From positions 1-6,605 of the forward strand of contig CAZCWX010000601.1 in the NCBI GenBank assembly GCA_964502465.1: a DNA stretch of 6,605 nucleotides, written 5' to 3'. Under the pieces are notes generated by a model. It searched no databases. It saw only the letters and a program-made list of their open reading frames with translations, and was not told the origin of the DNA. The stretch comes from CAZCWX01 sp964502465 (GTDB lineage Bacteria > Desulfobacterota > Binatia > Bin18). The translations under genes were made by a program, and so were the position numbers. Positions 6,353-6,605 of this stretch are shown piece after piece (the stretch's first letter is position 1; each line of letters opens with the position of its first letter).

Positions 6353-6605
6353 ATGATGGTCGACTTTGGTATCGTCACAATTCCAACGCATTATTCACTG
6401 CAACCGGCGGAGCTAGGGGTGTGGGCGGAAGCCCACGGCTTCGAGTCACTGTGGTTTGGGGAACACTCCCATATTCCGACCAGCCGCAAGAGCCCGTTTC
6501 CCATGGGTGGTGAACTCCCCGAGTCCTATAAGCACTTCTTCGATCCGTTCATTGGCCTCACCGCCGCAGCCGCGGTCACAACGAAGCTCAAGGTAGGCAC
6601 GTCGG
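6353..6605 (+). CDS. LLM-class (luciferase-like) F420-dependent oxidoreductase, N-terminal part
   Basis: This is the N-terminal 83-84 residues of a luciferase-like oxidoreductase; the gene runs off the right edge. The start of the TIM barrel is clear: DFGIVTIPTH as strand 1, an AELGVWAEAHGFESLWFGEHSHIP block as helix 1 and strand 2, then the FPMGGELPESYKHFFDPF loop, and AAAVTTKLKVGTS leading into strand 3. The EHSHIP signature and the loop are typical of the F420-dependent LLM subgroup near TIGR03619, the same subgroup suggested for the gene at the left edge. The two LLM genes may be paralogues, but only opposite ends are visible, so identity cannot be measured. Tandem ATGs occur at 6353 and 6356, and the ribosome site at 6341-6347 suits both. 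It likely works on the same pathway as the BVMOs, as an alcohol or ketone oxidoreductase or an FMN- or F420-linked monooxygenase. Confidence 0.85.
   Translation, partial: MMVDFGIVTIPTHYSLQPAELGVWAEAHGFESLWFGEHSHIPTSRKSPFPMGGELPESYKHFFDPFIGLTAAAAVTTKLKVGTS

Noticed and set aside
1..6605. Mobile element, CRISPR array, tRNA or rRNA
   Set aside because: No transposase, spaced repeat array, cloverleaf or rRNA-like sequence was seen on either strand.

Overview
The window is a compact bacterial stretch with five genes on the + strand and no convincing gene on the – strand. Three complete flavin monooxygenases of the type I Baeyer-Villiger family (BVMO1, BVMO2 and BVMO3) stand in a row. A gene for a luciferase-like (LLM class) oxidoreductase sits on each side, and both are cut by the window edges. 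The organism cannot be named from this. Strong AGGAGG ribosome sites, moderately high G+C and F420-type LLM proteins fit a soil or sediment bacterium rich in oxygenases, such as an actinobacterium or one of the uncultured deltaproteobacteria-like or Binatota-like lineages. That is an inference, not an identification.

Layout: 2-481 is the C-terminal half of LLM oxidoreductase 1. 482-631 is a 150-base gap with a perfect 16-bp palindrome and the leader of BVMO1. 632-2461 is BVMO1 (609 aa). 2462-2562 is a short gap ending in a strong ribosome site. 2563-4230 is BVMO2 (555 aa), from a different BVMO subgroup. 4231-4338 holds a GC-rich hairpin and a leader homologous to that of BVMO1. 4339-6168 is BVMO3 (609 aa), a gapless paralogue of BVMO1 at about 77% amino-acid identity by hand count. 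6169-6352 holds several small inverted repeats and a ribosome site. 6353 to the end is the N-terminal part of LLM oxidoreductase 2.

How the genes may work together: type I BVMOs use FAD, NADPH and O2 to insert an oxygen next to a ketone, giving an ester or lactone. All three keep the residues expected for this chemistry. LLM enzymes are FMN- or F420-dependent and often act on alcohols, ketones or other intermediates. The set looks like a catabolic (less likely a tailoring) module for cyclic or branched ketones, for example from terpenoids, steroids or alicyclic compounds. No substrate can be read from the sequence. The most notable feature is the architecture: two old paralogues of one BVMO type, each with its own related leader, flank an unrelated BVMO, and LLM genes bracket the set. 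This suggests growth by duplication of a gene-plus-leader unit.
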